NCBI RefSeq assembly: GCF_002028425.1
Contig: NZ_CP020042.1
Location: 3,472,001-3,536,000, forward strand
Direction: 5' to 3'
Source: Streptomyces katrae
Lineage (GTDB): Bacteria; Actinomycetota; Actinomycetes; Streptomycetales; Streptomycetaceae
DNA length: 64,000 nt
Part shown: positions 26,556 through 35,119 of the stretch, in pieces
How the letters are laid out: every line of letters begins with the position of its first letter
How positions within the stretch are numbered: the stretch's first letter is position 1
Notes under the pieces: generated by a model
The model's database searches: none
Told to the model about the DNA's origin: nothing
Seen by the model: the letters and a program-made list of their open reading frames with translations, nothing else
Position numbers and translations under genes: made by a program

Positions 26556-27038
26556 CTATCGCCCCGGCTCGCTCCGGCGCGCGCCGGAACCCCCTTCTTC
26601 CCCGGGAGCGGAGGGGGCCGTGCCCGGGCCGGCGGCGGGGGGCGCGGGGGCGTCGGCGGCGGCCGGGGGCTCGGGCTCGTCGTGCTGGACGATGCGTACG
26701 GCGTCGCGGAGGGCCTCGCGCTGTTCCGGGGACATCATGCCGAAGAAGGCGACGAGGGCGGCCGCGGGGTTGTCGCTCGTCGACCAGGCTTCGTTCATCA
26801 GTGCGGCCGAGTAGGCGGCGCGGGTGGAGACCGCCGTATATCGATAGGCGCGGCCTTCCGCTTCCCGGCGGACCCAGCCCTTCTGATGGAGATTGTCCAT
26901 AACGGTCATGACCGTGGTGTACGCGATGGACCGTTCCTGCTGGAGGTCTTCCAGGACTTCCCGAACGGTGACCGGGCGGTTCCACTGCCACACCCGCGTC
27001 ATGACTGCGTCTTCGAGTTCTCCCAAGGGGCGAGGCAC
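26556..27038 (-). CDS. BlaI/MecI/CopY-family transcriptional regulator
   Basis: A 160-aa winged-helix repressor. PLGELEDAVMTRVWQWNRPV, SIAYTTVMTVMDNLHQKGWV and EGRAYRYTAVSTR are the BlaI-family signature; a Pro/Ala tail follows residue 125. The GTG at 27038 (VPRPLGELEDAVM) is the usual start; the frame upstream is not supported. Members control beta-lactamase or copper systems when paired with a membrane protease. No BlaR1-type gene is adjacent; instead a 54-aa membrane protein precedes it and ArgA follows. Its target is unknown. Confidence 0.9.
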   Translation of the reverse strand: MPRPLGELEDAVMTRVWQWNRPVTVREVLEDLQQERSIAYTTVMTVMDNLHQKGWVRREAEGRAYRYTAVSTRAAYSAALMNEAWSTSDNPAAALVAFFGMMSPEQREALRDAVRIVQHDEPEPPAAADAPAPPAAGPGTAPSAPGEEGGSGARRSEPGR

Positions 27039-27117
27039 AGCAGCACGATAGTGCGGAATGGGCGGAATTGCCCGACTATTCGTGGTGCAACGCGCGGCCA
27101 ATACCCGGGCGGCGGTC

Positions 27118-27282
27118 CTACTTCTGCGGCTGTCCCGCTTCGGCGCGGGCGAGCACGGCGTCCACGGCCGCGTCTTCCTTGGCCTTGTTGGCGCCGCCCT
27201 GGCTCTTCACGATCGTCCTCACGAGGAAGATGAAGAACGTGGCCATCACGATGGGGGGCACGAGCGCGGAAACGTAGTCCAT
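27118..27282 (-). CDS. Small single-span membrane protein, 54 aa
   Basis: Reads MDYVSALVPPIVMATFFIFL and ends ARAEAGQPQK, with clear GC-rich third positions. Residues 5-25 form one transmembrane helix; the rest is a charged cytosolic tail (QGGANKAKEDAAVDAVL). It lies 14 bp after the Pro-rich protein and about 80 bp before the BlaI-type gene, so it is probably co-transcribed. Its function is unknown; its position could suggest a partner of the BlaI regulator. Confidence 0.8.
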   Translation of the reverse strand: MDYVSALVPPIVMATFFIFLVRTIVKSQGGANKAKEDAAVDAVLARAEAGQPQK

Positions 27283-27296
27283 GCCCCCCAGCGTAG

Positions 27297-28031
27297 CTAC
27301 ACCGCCTCGCGGCCGGCCGCCGGGGGCGCGGCGGGCCCCCGGCGGGGCGGGAAGACCTCCCCCGGGGTGGGCACGGGCCGTCCGGGCCGCGGGGGCTCCT
27401 TCGGCGAGGGGGCCTTCGGGTCGGGGGTCCTCGGCGCGGGCTCCTTCGGTGAGGGGCCCTTCGGCGACGGCTCTCTCGGTGCGGGCTCCTTCGGCGACGC
27501 GTCCTTCCGGGACGGCCCCGTCGGCGCGGGCTCGGGGCCGGGCCGCTCGGGGCGCGGTGCGGCGGCGGCCGGCTCCCCGCGGCCGCCGGCCAGGGCGAGC
27601 AGGCGGGTGCGGGGCGCGGGGGCAGCGGCCGCGAGCCGGCGCCGTACGGAGCGCCCCGCGACGCCCTGGGCCCGTTCCAGCACGGCGGCGGCGACCGGGT
27701 TGGCCCGCAGGGCGCGCAGGGCGGAGAGGTCGTCGGGGTCCGGCTCGTACCCGGCGGCGAGGGCGTCCTGGAGCAGTTCCAGGTAGCCCGACAGGCTCCC
27801 GGGCAGGGCTCTGCGGTAGCGGGCGAGGTCGTCGAGCAGGAAGGCTCTGAGCCGTCCCGCCTCCCGGACCGCTTCGTCCACCGACGCCGCGAGGCGCAGG
27901 CAGTCCTGGACCTCGGCGGCCGTCAGCGGGGCCGTGGAGGACTGGAGGGCGTGGGCGAGGCTCCGCCTGAGCACGAGCAGCTCGGCGGCGCTGAAGGCCA
28001 TGCCGCCGCGGGATCCGTAGGGCGTGGGCAT
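27297..28031 (-). CDS. Conserved Streptomyces protein with Pro/Lys/Ser repeat tail
   Basis: 244 aa. The N-terminal ~130 residues are helical (FSAAELLVLRRSLAHALQSS, DEAVREAGRLRAFLLDDLAR). The C-terminal ~90 residues are disordered with repeated (S/A)PKEPAP units. Reads as a cytosolic protein with no enzyme motif. It is upstream of the 54-aa gene in the same direction. I do not know its function. Confidence 0.7.
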   Translation of the reverse strand: MPTPYGSRGGMAFSAAELLVLRRSLAHALQSSTAPLTAAEVQDCLRLAASVDEAVREAGRLRAFLLDDLARYRRALPGSLSGYLELLQDALAAGYEPDPDDLSALRALRANPVAAAVLERAQGVAGRSVRRRLAAAAPAPRTRLLALAGGRGEPAAAAPRPERPGPEPAPTGPSRKDASPKEPAPREPSPKGPSPKEPAPRTPDPKAPSPKEPPRPGRPVPTPGEVFPPRRGPAAPPAAGREAV

Positions 28032-28118
28032 GCGCCGAAGATACGCGCTAATCGGACAAAATCCCCTGATGGCGGGAAGGTGCGGCGCGGCGTGCGCGCG
28101 CCGCGGGCCCCGCCGGGA

Positions 28119-28307
28119 TCAGCCCGTCTCCTTCACGGCCTCGACGAAATCGGCCCAGGCGGCGTGGGTGGTGGCCATCACGAAGTGCGCGGGGTCGGCC
28201 CGGTCGGCCACCCGTACGAGGGTGCCGGGGGCCGCCGCCACGTAGACGCAGGCCTCCCCCTCGCCGCAGTACGACGATTTGCGCCACTCGGTCGGGGCGT
28301 TCGTCAT
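28119..28307 (-). CDS. DUF397 domain protein
   Basis: A 62-aa protein with the DUF397 signature EWRKSSYCGEGEACVYVA and FVMATTHAAWADFVEAVK. DUF397 genes of Streptomyces usually follow XRE regulators and behave as small partners or antitoxin-like proteins. The ATG at 28307 is preceded by GGAGGAGAC at 8 nt. Here the upstream regulator on the same strand is GntR-type, not XRE. Confidence 0.9.
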   Translation of the reverse strand: MTNAPTEWRKSSYCGEGEACVYVAAAPGTLVRVADRADPAHFVMATTHAAWADFVEAVKETG

Positions 28308-28406
28308 GGTGTCTCCTCCGTTGTGGACGAGGTCACGTTGCCTCTCCAGCGGGACGCTACCTTCGTCTGAGTCACACTCCGGCCACTTCCCGTAAAAAAA
28401 CACGGC

Positions 28407-28418
28407 TGATAAATATCA
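28407..28418. promoter_or_regulatory. AT-rich 12-bp palindrome before the DUF397 gene
   Basis: TGATAAATATCA has 5-bp arms around AA. It sits between the GntR stop (28437) and the DUF397 start (28307), in a stretch with TAAAAAAA-like composition unusual for this genome. It could be an operator for the GntR protein or mark a promoter. Confidence 0.4.
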
Positions 28419-28436
28419 CTCCGCCGTCACGGGCCG

Positions 28437-29189
28437 TCACTCGACCGGGAAGGCGTAGGCGATCTCGTAGCGGGAGTCGGGGATCACGAGGTCGGCGGTC
28501 TCCACCGGCCGGCCGTCGGAATCGATGTAGGTCCGCTCGATCCGGGTGATCATCGAGCCGAGGCTGATCCCGAGCAGGTTGGCCTGGTCCTGGTTGGCGC
28601 GGGCGGGGCGCGGCACCTCCACGACGGAGGTGACCGTGATGCCGATGGAACGCATCCGCGCCACGACCCCGGCGCCGCGCATCTCGCCGACCTCGGGCAG
28701 CACGACCGGCGTCCCGGAGGTGATCGCGAGGGGCTCCCAGGACTCGGAGAGCTCGGCGGGACTGCCGTCGGCCATGAACTCGTAGCGGGTCATCACGCAG
28801 GGCGCGCCGGGTTCGATGGCCAGGCGGGCGGCGATCCGCTCGGGCGCGGGGACCTGGGGGTGGGTCCGGGAGTCCCAGGAGGCGGCGATGCCGTGCGCGG
28901 CGGCCTCGGAGCGGAAGGTGTTGCCGGAGCCGGGGACCCGGCGGCGGGTGCGGAGCATCCGCATGCGGCGGCGCGGGGTGCGCACGTAGGTGCCGGAGCC
29001 GGCGCGGCCCTCCAGGAACCCCTCGATGATCAGCTGCTCCATCGCCCGCTGGGTGACGCCCTGGCCGACCCCGTACTCCTCGGCGAAGCGGGCGCGGGAG
29101 GGGAGCCGGTCTCCGATCTTCCACTCGCCCGCCTCGATGCGGGCCCGAAGGGCTTCGACCACCTGCAAGTACGGTGATTCACGGGGCAT
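28437..29189 (-). CDS. GntR-family (HutC/UTRA) transcriptional regulator
   Basis: A 250-aa regulator with an N-terminal GntR winged helix (YLQVVEALRARIEAGEWKIG, DRLPSRARFAEEYGVGQG) and a UTRA effector domain in the C-terminal 150 residues (CVMTRYEFMADGSPAELSES, ETADLVIPDSRYEIAYAFPV). UTRA domains bind small ligands such as amino sugars. It is downstream of coaX but separated by a strong terminator, so it has its own promoter in 29190-29340. The effector is unknown. Confidence 0.9.
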   Translation of the reverse strand: MPRESPYLQVVEALRARIEAGEWKIGDRLPSRARFAEEYGVGQGVTQRAMEQLIIEGFLEGRAGSGTYVRTPRRRMRMLRTRRRVPGSGNTFRSEAAAHGIAASWDSRTHPQVPAPERIAARLAIEPGAPCVMTRYEFMADGSPAELSESWEPLAITSGTPVVLPEVGEMRGAGVVARMRSIGITVTSVVEVPRPARANQDQANLLGISLGSMITRIERTYIDSDGRPVETADLVIPDSRYEIAYAFPVE

Positions 29190-29340
29190 CCGGGCCGTCC
29201 TCTGCCGTCTCGACCGTGCCGCTCGGGAGCGTGTGCGTCCGACGCCGACAAGCTAACCGATCAGCTCGGAGCTGAGGATTCGGAATGACGGTGGGTACGG
29301 ACGACTCCCGTACGCGGAGGGGCGGTTGGGCCCGAACAGC

Positions 29341-29382
29341 ACTCCGCCCGCCGCACCCCGGGCAGGGCGCGGCGGGCGGAGT
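29341..29382 (-). terminator. Terminator of the pan-nad-coaX operon
   Basis: A perfect 14-bp stem: ACTCCGCCCGCCGC (29341-29354) pairs with GCGGCGGGCGGAGT (29369-29382) around a 14-nt loop, 10 bp beyond the coaX stop on the minus strand. Confidence 0.85.
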
Positions 29383-29391
29383 CCCGTGCGC

Positions 29392-30201
29392 TCAGTCGAA
29401 GTTGGGCGCGTTGCGCTCGTACACCAGCCGCAGGCCGATCAGGGTCAGCCAGGGCTCGTGCTCGTCGATCACCGTGGTCTCGCCGAGGACGATCGGGGCC
29501 AGCCCGCCGGTGGCGATCACCCGGACGTCGTCCGGGTCGCCGTCCGGGCCCACCAGGTCCCGGGCCATGCGGTGCACGATCCCGTCGACCTGGCCCGCGA
29601 ACCCGTAGACCACGCCCGACTGCATCGCCTCGACCGTGGACTTGCCGATCACGTTGCGCGGCCGGGCCAGCTCGATCTTGCGCAGCTGCGCGCCGCGCAT
29701 CCCGAGCGCCTCCATCGAGATCTCGATGCCCGGGGAGATCACCCCGCCCACGTACTCGCCGCGCACCGAGATCGCGTCGAAGGTGGTCGCCGTCCCCATG
29801 TCGACGACGATCGCCGGTCCCCCGTACAGCTCGACGGCCGCGACCGCGTTGACGATGCGGTCCGCGCCGACCTCCTTGGGGTTGTCCATCAGAATGGGCA
29901 CGCCCGTCTTGACGCCGGGCTCCACCAGCACCGACGGCACGTCGCCGTAGTAGCGGCGGGTGACCTCGCGCAGCTCGTGCAGGACGGAGGGGACCGTCGC
30001 GCAGATGGCGATGCCGTGGATCCCGTCGCCCAGCTCGCTGCCGAGCATCGGGTGCATGCCCATCAGGCCCTGGAGCAGGACGGCCATCTCGTCGGCCGTG
30101 CGGCGCGGGTCGGTCGAGACCCGCCAGTGCTCGACGATCTCCTCGCCGTCGAACAGACCCATGACGGTGTGGGTGTTGCCCACGTCGATGGTGAGCAGCA
30201 C
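29392..30201 (-). CDS. coaX: Type III pantothenate kinase CoaX
   Basis: CoaX phosphorylates pantothenate, the first step of CoA synthesis. The 269-aa ASKHA-fold protein has DVGNTHTVMGLFDGEEIV at the N-terminus, GADRIVNAVAAVELYGGPAI, DMGTATTFDAIS and VIATGGLAPIV. The GTG start at 30201 lies 3 bp after the nadC stop. It ends a five-gene operon with panC, placing two CoA-precursor steps next to de novo NAD synthesis. Confidence 0.96.
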   Translation of the reverse strand: MLLTIDVGNTHTVMGLFDGEEIVEHWRVSTDPRRTADEMAVLLQGLMGMHPMLGSELGDGIHGIAICATVPSVLHELREVTRRYYGDVPSVLVEPGVKTGVPILMDNPKEVGADRIVNAVAAVELYGGPAIVVDMGTATTFDAISVRGEYVGGVISPGIEISMEALGMRGAQLRKIELARPRNVIGKSTVEAMQSGVVYGFAGQVDGIVHRMARDLVGPDGDPDDVRVIATGGLAPIVLGETTVIDEHEPWLTLIGLRLVYERNAPNFD

Positions 30202-30204
30202 CGG

Positions 30205-31182
30205 CTACACCGCCTCGCGCAGGTCGAGGCCGATGTCCAGGATCGGAGAGGAGTGCGTGAGCGCGCCCACCGCCAGGTAGTCCACGCCGGTCTCGGCGTA
30301 GGCGCGGGCGGTCTCCAGGGTGAGGCGGCCCGAGGACTCCAGGGCGGCGCGGCCGGCCACGAGGGTGACGGCCTCCTCGGTCTCCGGGACGGTGAAGTTG
30401 TCCAGGAGGATCAGGTCGGCGCCCGCGTCGACGACCTCGCGGACCTGGTGCATGGTGTCGACCTCGACCTCGACCGGCAGGTCCGGGAAGGCCTCGCGGA
30501 CGGCCTTGAAGGCCTGGGCGACGCCGCCGGCGGCGATCACGTGGTTGTCCTTGACCAGCGCCGCGTCCGACAGGGACATGCGGTGGTTGACGCCGCCGCC
30601 GCAGCGGACCGCGTACTTCTCCAGCGAGCGCAGGCCGGGGGTGGTCTTGCGGGTGTCGCGGACCTTGGCCTTCGTGCCCTCCAGCACGTCCGCCCAGCGG
30701 CGGGTCGCCGTCGCGATGCCGGACAGGCGGCACAGGAGGTTCAGGGCGCTGCGCTCGGCCGTCAGCAGGTCGCGGGTGCGGGCGCGGACCGACAGCAGCA
30801 GCTGCCCGGCCTCCACGCGGTCGCCGTCCTCGGCGTGCCGCTCCACCTCGAACGCCTCCGTACAGACCACGGAGAACACGGCCTCGGCGATCCGCAGCCC
30901 GGCCACGACCCCGGCCTCGCGGGCCACGAAGTCGGCGACGGCCTCGGCCTCTTCGGGGACGGTGGCGGCGGTGGTGACGTCGACACCGCCGTCCAGGTCC
31001 TCGGACAGCGCCATGTGCGCGATGTCCTCGACCTCGATCGGGTCGAGGCCCGCGTCCGCGAGCAGCTGGGCGAGCGCCGGGTCGAGGCCGCTCTCCTCTC
31101 CCTCGCCGCAGCCGCAGTCGTCGCCGCAGCCGCCTTCGTTCTGCTCGATCAGGGGGAGTTCGGGGAGTTCGGGGGTGCTCAC
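30205..31182 (-). CDS. nadC: Quinolinate phosphoribosyltransferase NadC with Cys-rich N-terminal extension
   Basis: NadC converts quinolinate and PRPP to nicotinate mononucleotide. The 325-aa product contains TTAATVPEEAEAVADFVARE, ALNLLCRLSGIATATRRW, DTRKTTPGLRSLEKYAV, KDNH (VKDNHVIAAGG) and EVEVDTMHQ, all NadC motifs. It is about 35 aa longer than usual at the N-terminus, where NEGGCGDDCGCGEGEESG carries three closely spaced cysteines. GTG start at 31182, after AGGAG. It follows nadB by 40 bp. The extension is unexplained. Confidence 0.95.
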   Translation of the reverse strand: MSTPELPELPLIEQNEGGCGDDCGCGEGEESGLDPALAQLLADAGLDPIEVEDIAHMALSEDLDGGVDVTTAATVPEEAEAVADFVAREAGVVAGLRIAEAVFSVVCTEAFEVERHAEDGDRVEAGQLLLSVRARTRDLLTAERSALNLLCRLSGIATATRRWADVLEGTKAKVRDTRKTTPGLRSLEKYAVRCGGGVNHRMSLSDAALVKDNHVIAAGGVAQAFKAVREAFPDLPVEVEVDTMHQVREVVDAGADLILLDNFTVPETEEAVTLVAGRAALESSGRLTLETARAYAETGVDYLAVGALTHSSPILDIGLDLREAV

Positions 31183-31222
31183 GGTCGGTGCTCCTGGCTT
31201 GAGGGGTGGGCGTGGGGAACGT

Positions 31223-33019
31223 CTACGGGCGCCGGGCGCCGGAGGGGGCGTCCGCGTCCACGGGCGGGAAGTCCGCCGAGTCGGTAGGGGTGACGACCAG
31301 CGCGCGGCGCTCCGTCGCCGAGAGCCGCACCACCAGGTGGCGGCGCCAGGCGTCGTCGCGGTCGGGGTGGTCCTCGCGCCAGTGGCAGCCGCGGGTCTCG
31401 GCACGCCGCTGGGCGGCGGCGACCAGGACGCGGGCCACGCAGAGCAGGTTGGTCGCCTCCCAGGTGTCCACGCCCGGTTCGGCGGTCTTGCCGTGGGTCT
31501 CCAGCTCGCCGAGGGCCGTCGTGTACAGGGTCTCCAGGGCCTCGGAGGCCTCGCTCAGGGACTCCGCGGAACGCAGCACGCCCGCGCCCTGGGACATGAT
31601 CCGCTGGATCTCGTAGCGGGCCGTCGCGGGCTGGAGCGGGCCGGTCGCGGGCACGGGTATGCCCGGGCCGCTGCCCTCGGGGGCGCGGGAGACGATGTCC
31701 TCGGCGATCCGCTCGGCGAAGACCAGGCCCTCCAGGAGGGAGTTGGAGGCCAGGCGGTTGGCTCCGTGCACGCCGGTGCAGGCGACCTCGCCGCAGGCGT
31801 ACAGGCCCGGGACGGTGGTGCGGCCGTGCAGGTCGGTGCGGACGCCGCCGGAGGCGTAGTGCGCGGCGGGCGCGACCGGGATGGGCTCGGTCACCGGGTC
31901 GATGCCGTGGGAACGGCAGGCGGCGAGGATGGTGGGGAAGCGGTTCTCCCACATCTCGGCGCCGAAGTGCCGGGCGTCGAGGTACATGTGCCGGGCGTCC
32001 TGCTCCTGCATGCGGCGCATGATGCCCTTGGCCACGATGTCGCGCGGGGCGAGCTCGGCGAGCTCGTGCTGGCCCACCATGAAGCGGACCCCGTCGGCGT
32101 CGACGAGGTGGGCGCCCTCGCCCCGTACGGCCTCCGAGACCAGGGGCTGCTGGCCCTCCGCGTCCGGGCCCAGGAACAGGACGGTCGGGTGGAACTGGAC
32201 GAACTCCAGGTCGGAGACCTCGGCGCCGGCGCGCAGCGCGAGGGCGACGCCGTCGCCGGTGGAGACGGACGGGTTGGTGGTCGCGGAGAAGACCTGGCCC
32301 ATGCCGCCGGTCGCGAGGATCACGGCGGGCGCGTGGACGGCGCCGACGCCGTCGTGCTGGCCCTCGCCCATCACGTGCAGGGTGACGCCGGCCGTGCGGC
32401 CCTCGGCGTCCTGGAGCAGGTCCAGGACCAGCGCGTTCTCGACCGTCTCTATGCCGGCGGCGTGGACGGCCTCCACGAGGGCGCGGGAGATCTCGGCGCC
32501 GGTGGCGTCGCCGCCCGCGTGCGCGATCCGGCGGCGGTGGTGGCCGCCCTCGCGGGTCAGCTCGATCTCGCCGGTCTCGGCGGAGGTGTCGAAGACGGCC
32601 CCCGCCGCGATGAGCCGGCGCACCGCGCCCGGGCCCTCGGTGACCAGGAGCCGTACGGCGTTCTCGTCGCACAGTCCCGCACCGGCCACCAGGGTGTCGT
32701 CCAGGTGCTGCTCGGGGGTGTCGCCCTCACCGAGCGCGGCGGCGATGCCGCCCTGGGCCCAGCGGGTCGATCCGTCGTCGAGGCGGGCCTTGGTGACCAC
32801 GACCGTACGGCGGCCCGCGGCGGCGCAGCGCAGCGCGGCGGTCAGGCCCGCGACGCCGGATCCGACGACCACGACGTCCGCGTCGACGGCCCAGCCGGGG
32901 GCGGGGGCGTCCAGCCGTATGCCGGTGCCGGGGCCGGCGGCGTCCGGGGTGCCTGCGCTGCCCGGGGTGCCTGGGTTGCCGGGGGTGCCTGGGTTGCCGG
33001 GAGTGCCTGTGGTGCTCAC
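31223..33019 (-). CDS. nadB: L-aspartate oxidase NadB
   Basis: NadB oxidises L-aspartate to iminoaspartate with FAD, feeding NAD synthesis. The 598-aa protein begins with a low-complexity [13 protein letters not shown] stretch, then the FAD-binding [48 protein letters not shown] and [20 protein letters not shown], as in NadB. The GTG at 33019 overlaps the panC TGA (GTGA, 33016-33019). NadA is not in this window. The N-terminal repeat makes it longer than the usual ~540 aa. Confidence 0.95.
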   Translation of the reverse strand: MSTTGTPGNPGTPGNPGTPGSAGTPDAAGPGTGIRLDAPAPGWAVDADVVVVGSGVAGLTAALRCAAAGRRTVVVTKARLDDGSTRWAQGGIAAALGEGDTPEQHLDDTLVAGAGLCDENAVRLLVTEGPGAVRRLIAAGAVFDTSAETGEIELTREGGHHRRRIAHAGGDATGAEISRALVEAVHAAGIETVENALVLDLLQDAEGRTAGVTLHVMGEGQHDGVGAVHAPAVILATGGMGQVFSATTNPSVSTGDGVALALRAGAEVSDLEFVQFHPTVLFLGPDAEGQQPLVSEAVRGEGAHLVDADGVRFMVGQHELAELAPRDIVAKGIMRRMQEQDARHMYLDARHFGAEMWENRFPTILAACRSHGIDPVTEPIPVAPAAHYASGGVRTDLHGRTTVPGLYACGEVACTGVHGANRLASNSLLEGLVFAERIAEDIVSRAPEGSGPGIPVPATGPLQPATARYEIQRIMSQGAGVLRSAESLSEASEALETLYTTALGELETHGKTAEPGVDTWEATNLLCVARVLVAAAQRRAETRGCHWREDHPDRDDAWRRHLVVRLSATERRALVVTPTDSADFPPVDADAPSGARRP

Positions 33020-34023
33020 GCGTGTGCTCCGAACTCCAATGGGATGTTGTCGATCAGCCGGGTCGTGCCGACCTTCGCCGCGACGGCCAGCACGGCCTGT
33101 CCGGTGAACTCGGGGCCGACGTCGGTGAAGTCCTGCGGGTCCACCAGCGCCAGGTAGTCCAGGACCAGCGGCGGGTCGTGGCGGGCCGCCTCCTCCAGGA
33201 CGTGCCGGGCCGCGGCCCGTACGGCGTCCGGCAGGCCGCTGCCGGCGGTGACGGCCGCCGACACGGCGTGGGCGTCGGCGGAGGCGCGGATCTCGCCCAG
33301 CCGGGCCAGGGCGGTGGCCCGCTCGTCGCTGGCGGGCGCGGCCTCGGCGCGGGCGCGCAGCGCGGCCTGCGCCGCGAGCCGGTCGCGGCCGGCGAACAGG
33401 GCGCGGGAGAGGGCGAGGGCGGCGGGGCGCTCGGCCGGGGTGAGGTAGCGGTTGCGGGAGGACAGGGCGAGCCCGTCGTCCTCGCGGACGGTGGGGACGC
33501 CGACCACCTCGACGGGGAAGTTGAGGTCGGTCACCATGCGCCGGATCAGCGCCAGCTGCTGGGCGTCCTTCTGCCCGAAGAGGGCCAGGTCGGGGCGGGT
33601 GAGGTGGAGCAGCTTGGCGACGACGGTGAGCATGCCGTCGAAGTGGCCGGGGCGGGTGGCGCCCTCCAGGCGTTCGCCCATCGGCCCGGCGGTGATCCGC
33701 ACCTGCGGGTCGCCGCCCGGGTAGACCTCCTCCACGGAGGGCGCGAACACGGCGTCGGCGCCCGCGGCTTCGGCGATCACCAGGTCGGCGTCGAGGGTGC
33801 GCGGGTAGCGGTCGAGGTCCTCGTTCGCCCCGAACTGGAGCGGGTTGACGAAGACCGTCACCACGACCTGCCCGTCGGGGCCGGCCTGCTCGCGCGCGGC
33901 GCGCACCAGGGTGGCGTGGCCCTCGTGCAGGGCGCCCATGGTCATCACGACGGCACGGCGGCCGGTGCGCGGCAGCTTGTGGAGCTCTTCGGCGGTGTTC
34001 AGCAGCTGGAGCGGGCCGGTCAT
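33016..34023 (-). CDS. panC: Pantothenate synthetase PanC
   Basis: PanC joins pantoate and beta-alanine to make pantothenate, using ATP. The 335-aa product has [19 protein letters not shown] (MGxLHxGH), [40 protein letters not shown] and [20 protein letters not shown], all canonical. Start ATG at 34023 overlaps the stop of the DUF2520 gene (ATGA). A slightly long C-terminal region is usual in Streptomyces. Confidence 0.97.
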   Translation of the reverse strand: MTGPLQLLNTAEELHKLPRTGRRAVVMTMGALHEGHATLVRAAREQAGPDGQVVVTVFVNPLQFGANEDLDRYPRTLDADLVIAEAAGADAVFAPSVEEVYPGGDPQVRITAGPMGERLEGATRPGHFDGMLTVVAKLLHLTRPDLALFGQKDAQQLALIRRMVTDLNFPVEVVGVPTVREDDGLALSSRNRYLTPAERPAALALSRALFAGRDRLAAQAALRARAEAAPASDERATALARLGEIRASADAHAVSAAVTAGSGLPDAVRAAARHVLEEAARHDPPLVLDYLALVDPQDFTDVGPEFTGQAVLAVAAKVGTTRLIDNIPLEFGAHA

Positions 34024-34949
34024 CGCTCCCCACCCTTCGGATCGGCGGTGTCGGTGGTGCCGTCGTCGGCGAGGACGCCGAGCAGGTCCTCGGCGAGCTC
34101 GGGCTTGAGCAGTCCGTGCGCGAGGGCCCGGTCGGCGGTGATGCGGGCCATGGCGAGGTAACCGGCGACGGTGCCGGGGGCGTACTTGCGCAGCTCGGAG
34201 ACGTGCGCGGCGACGGTGCCGGCGTCACCGCGGGCGACGGGGCCGGTCAGGGCGGCGTCGCCGGAGCGCAGGGCGTTGTCCAGGGCGGCGCCGAGGAGCG
34301 GGCCGAGCATCCGGTCGGGGTGCTCGACCCCGGCGGTGCTCAGCAGCTCCATCGCCTGGGCGACCAGGGTGACCAGGTGGTTCGCACCCAGGGCGAGGGC
34401 CGCGTGGTAGAGCGGACGGCTCTCCTCCGCGATCCACTCGGGCTCCCCGCCCATCTCGATGACCAGCGCTTCGGCGGCGAGCCGCAGCTCGTCGGGGGCG
34501 GTCACGCCGAAGGAGCAGCCGGCCAGCCGCTGCACGTCCACCTCGGTACCGGTGAAGGTCATCGCGGGGTGCAGGGCCAGCGGCAGGGCGCCCGCACGGC
34601 GCGCCGGGTCGAGCACGGCGGTCCCGTACCGGCCGGAGGTGTGCACGAGGAGCTGCCCGGGACGCACGGCCCCGGTCGCGACGAGGCCCTCGACCAGCCC
34701 GGGCAGGGCGTCGTCGGGGACGGTGAGGAGCACCAGCTCGGCCCGCTCCAGCACCTGCGCGGGGGTGAGGAGGGGGACGCCGGGCAGCATCCGGTCGGCC
34801 CGGCGCCGGGAGGCGTCGGACACGCCGGAGACGGCGACGGGGTGGTGCCCGGCCTGCTGCAGGGCGCGGGCCAGCGCGGGCCCGACGCGGCCGGCGCCGA
34901 CGACTCCGACGGAGAGCCGGGCGGGGCGCTCTTGCTGCGATGAGTTCAC
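34020..34949 (-). CDS. Rossmann-like and DUF2520 domain protein
   Basis: A 309-aa NAD(P)-binding protein. [20 protein letters not shown] is a Rossmann GxGxxG motif; the C-terminal half ([39 protein letters not shown]) is DUF2520. In actinobacteria this gene family often precedes panC. It may reduce ketopantoate, or perform a related reaction, since panE is not seen here. That role is inferred from neighbourhood only. The GTG start at 34949 follows GGAAGG. First gene of the five-gene operon. Confidence 0.85.
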   Translation of the reverse strand: MNSSQQERPARLSVGVVGAGRVGPALARALQQAGHHPVAVSGVSDASRRRADRMLPGVPLLTPAQVLERAELVLLTVPDDALPGLVEGLVATGAVRPGQLLVHTSGRYGTAVLDPARRAGALPLALHPAMTFTGTEVDVQRLAGCSFGVTAPDELRLAAEALVIEMGGEPEWIAEESRPLYHAALALGANHLVTLVAQAMELLSTAGVEHPDRMLGPLLGAALDNALRSGDAALTGPVARGDAGTVAAHVSELRKYAPGTVAGYLAMARITADRALAHGLLKPELAEDLLGVLADDGTTDTADPKGGER

Positions 34950-35043
34950 GCGGGGAATGCCTTCCGTTCCAGTCCGCGGGGGGTACCGGACGATACGTCG
35001 CCATGCTAGGCCCTCGGGGCGGGAGGGCGCCGGTCAGGCCTGG

Positions 35044-35071
35044 GGGGTGCGGGGTGCGGGGTGCGGGGTGC
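35044..35071. repeat. Heptanucleotide microsatellite (GGGGTGC)x4
   Basis: Four perfect copies of GGGGTGC, with a partial fifth, between divergent starts at 34949 and 35120. It lies in the shared promoter region, so copy-number slippage could alter expression. Confidence 0.7.
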
Positions 35072-35119
35072 GGGGTAAATGGTTCGGGGTGGCCGGGGGG
35101 TGGGGGGCATGATCGTGGG

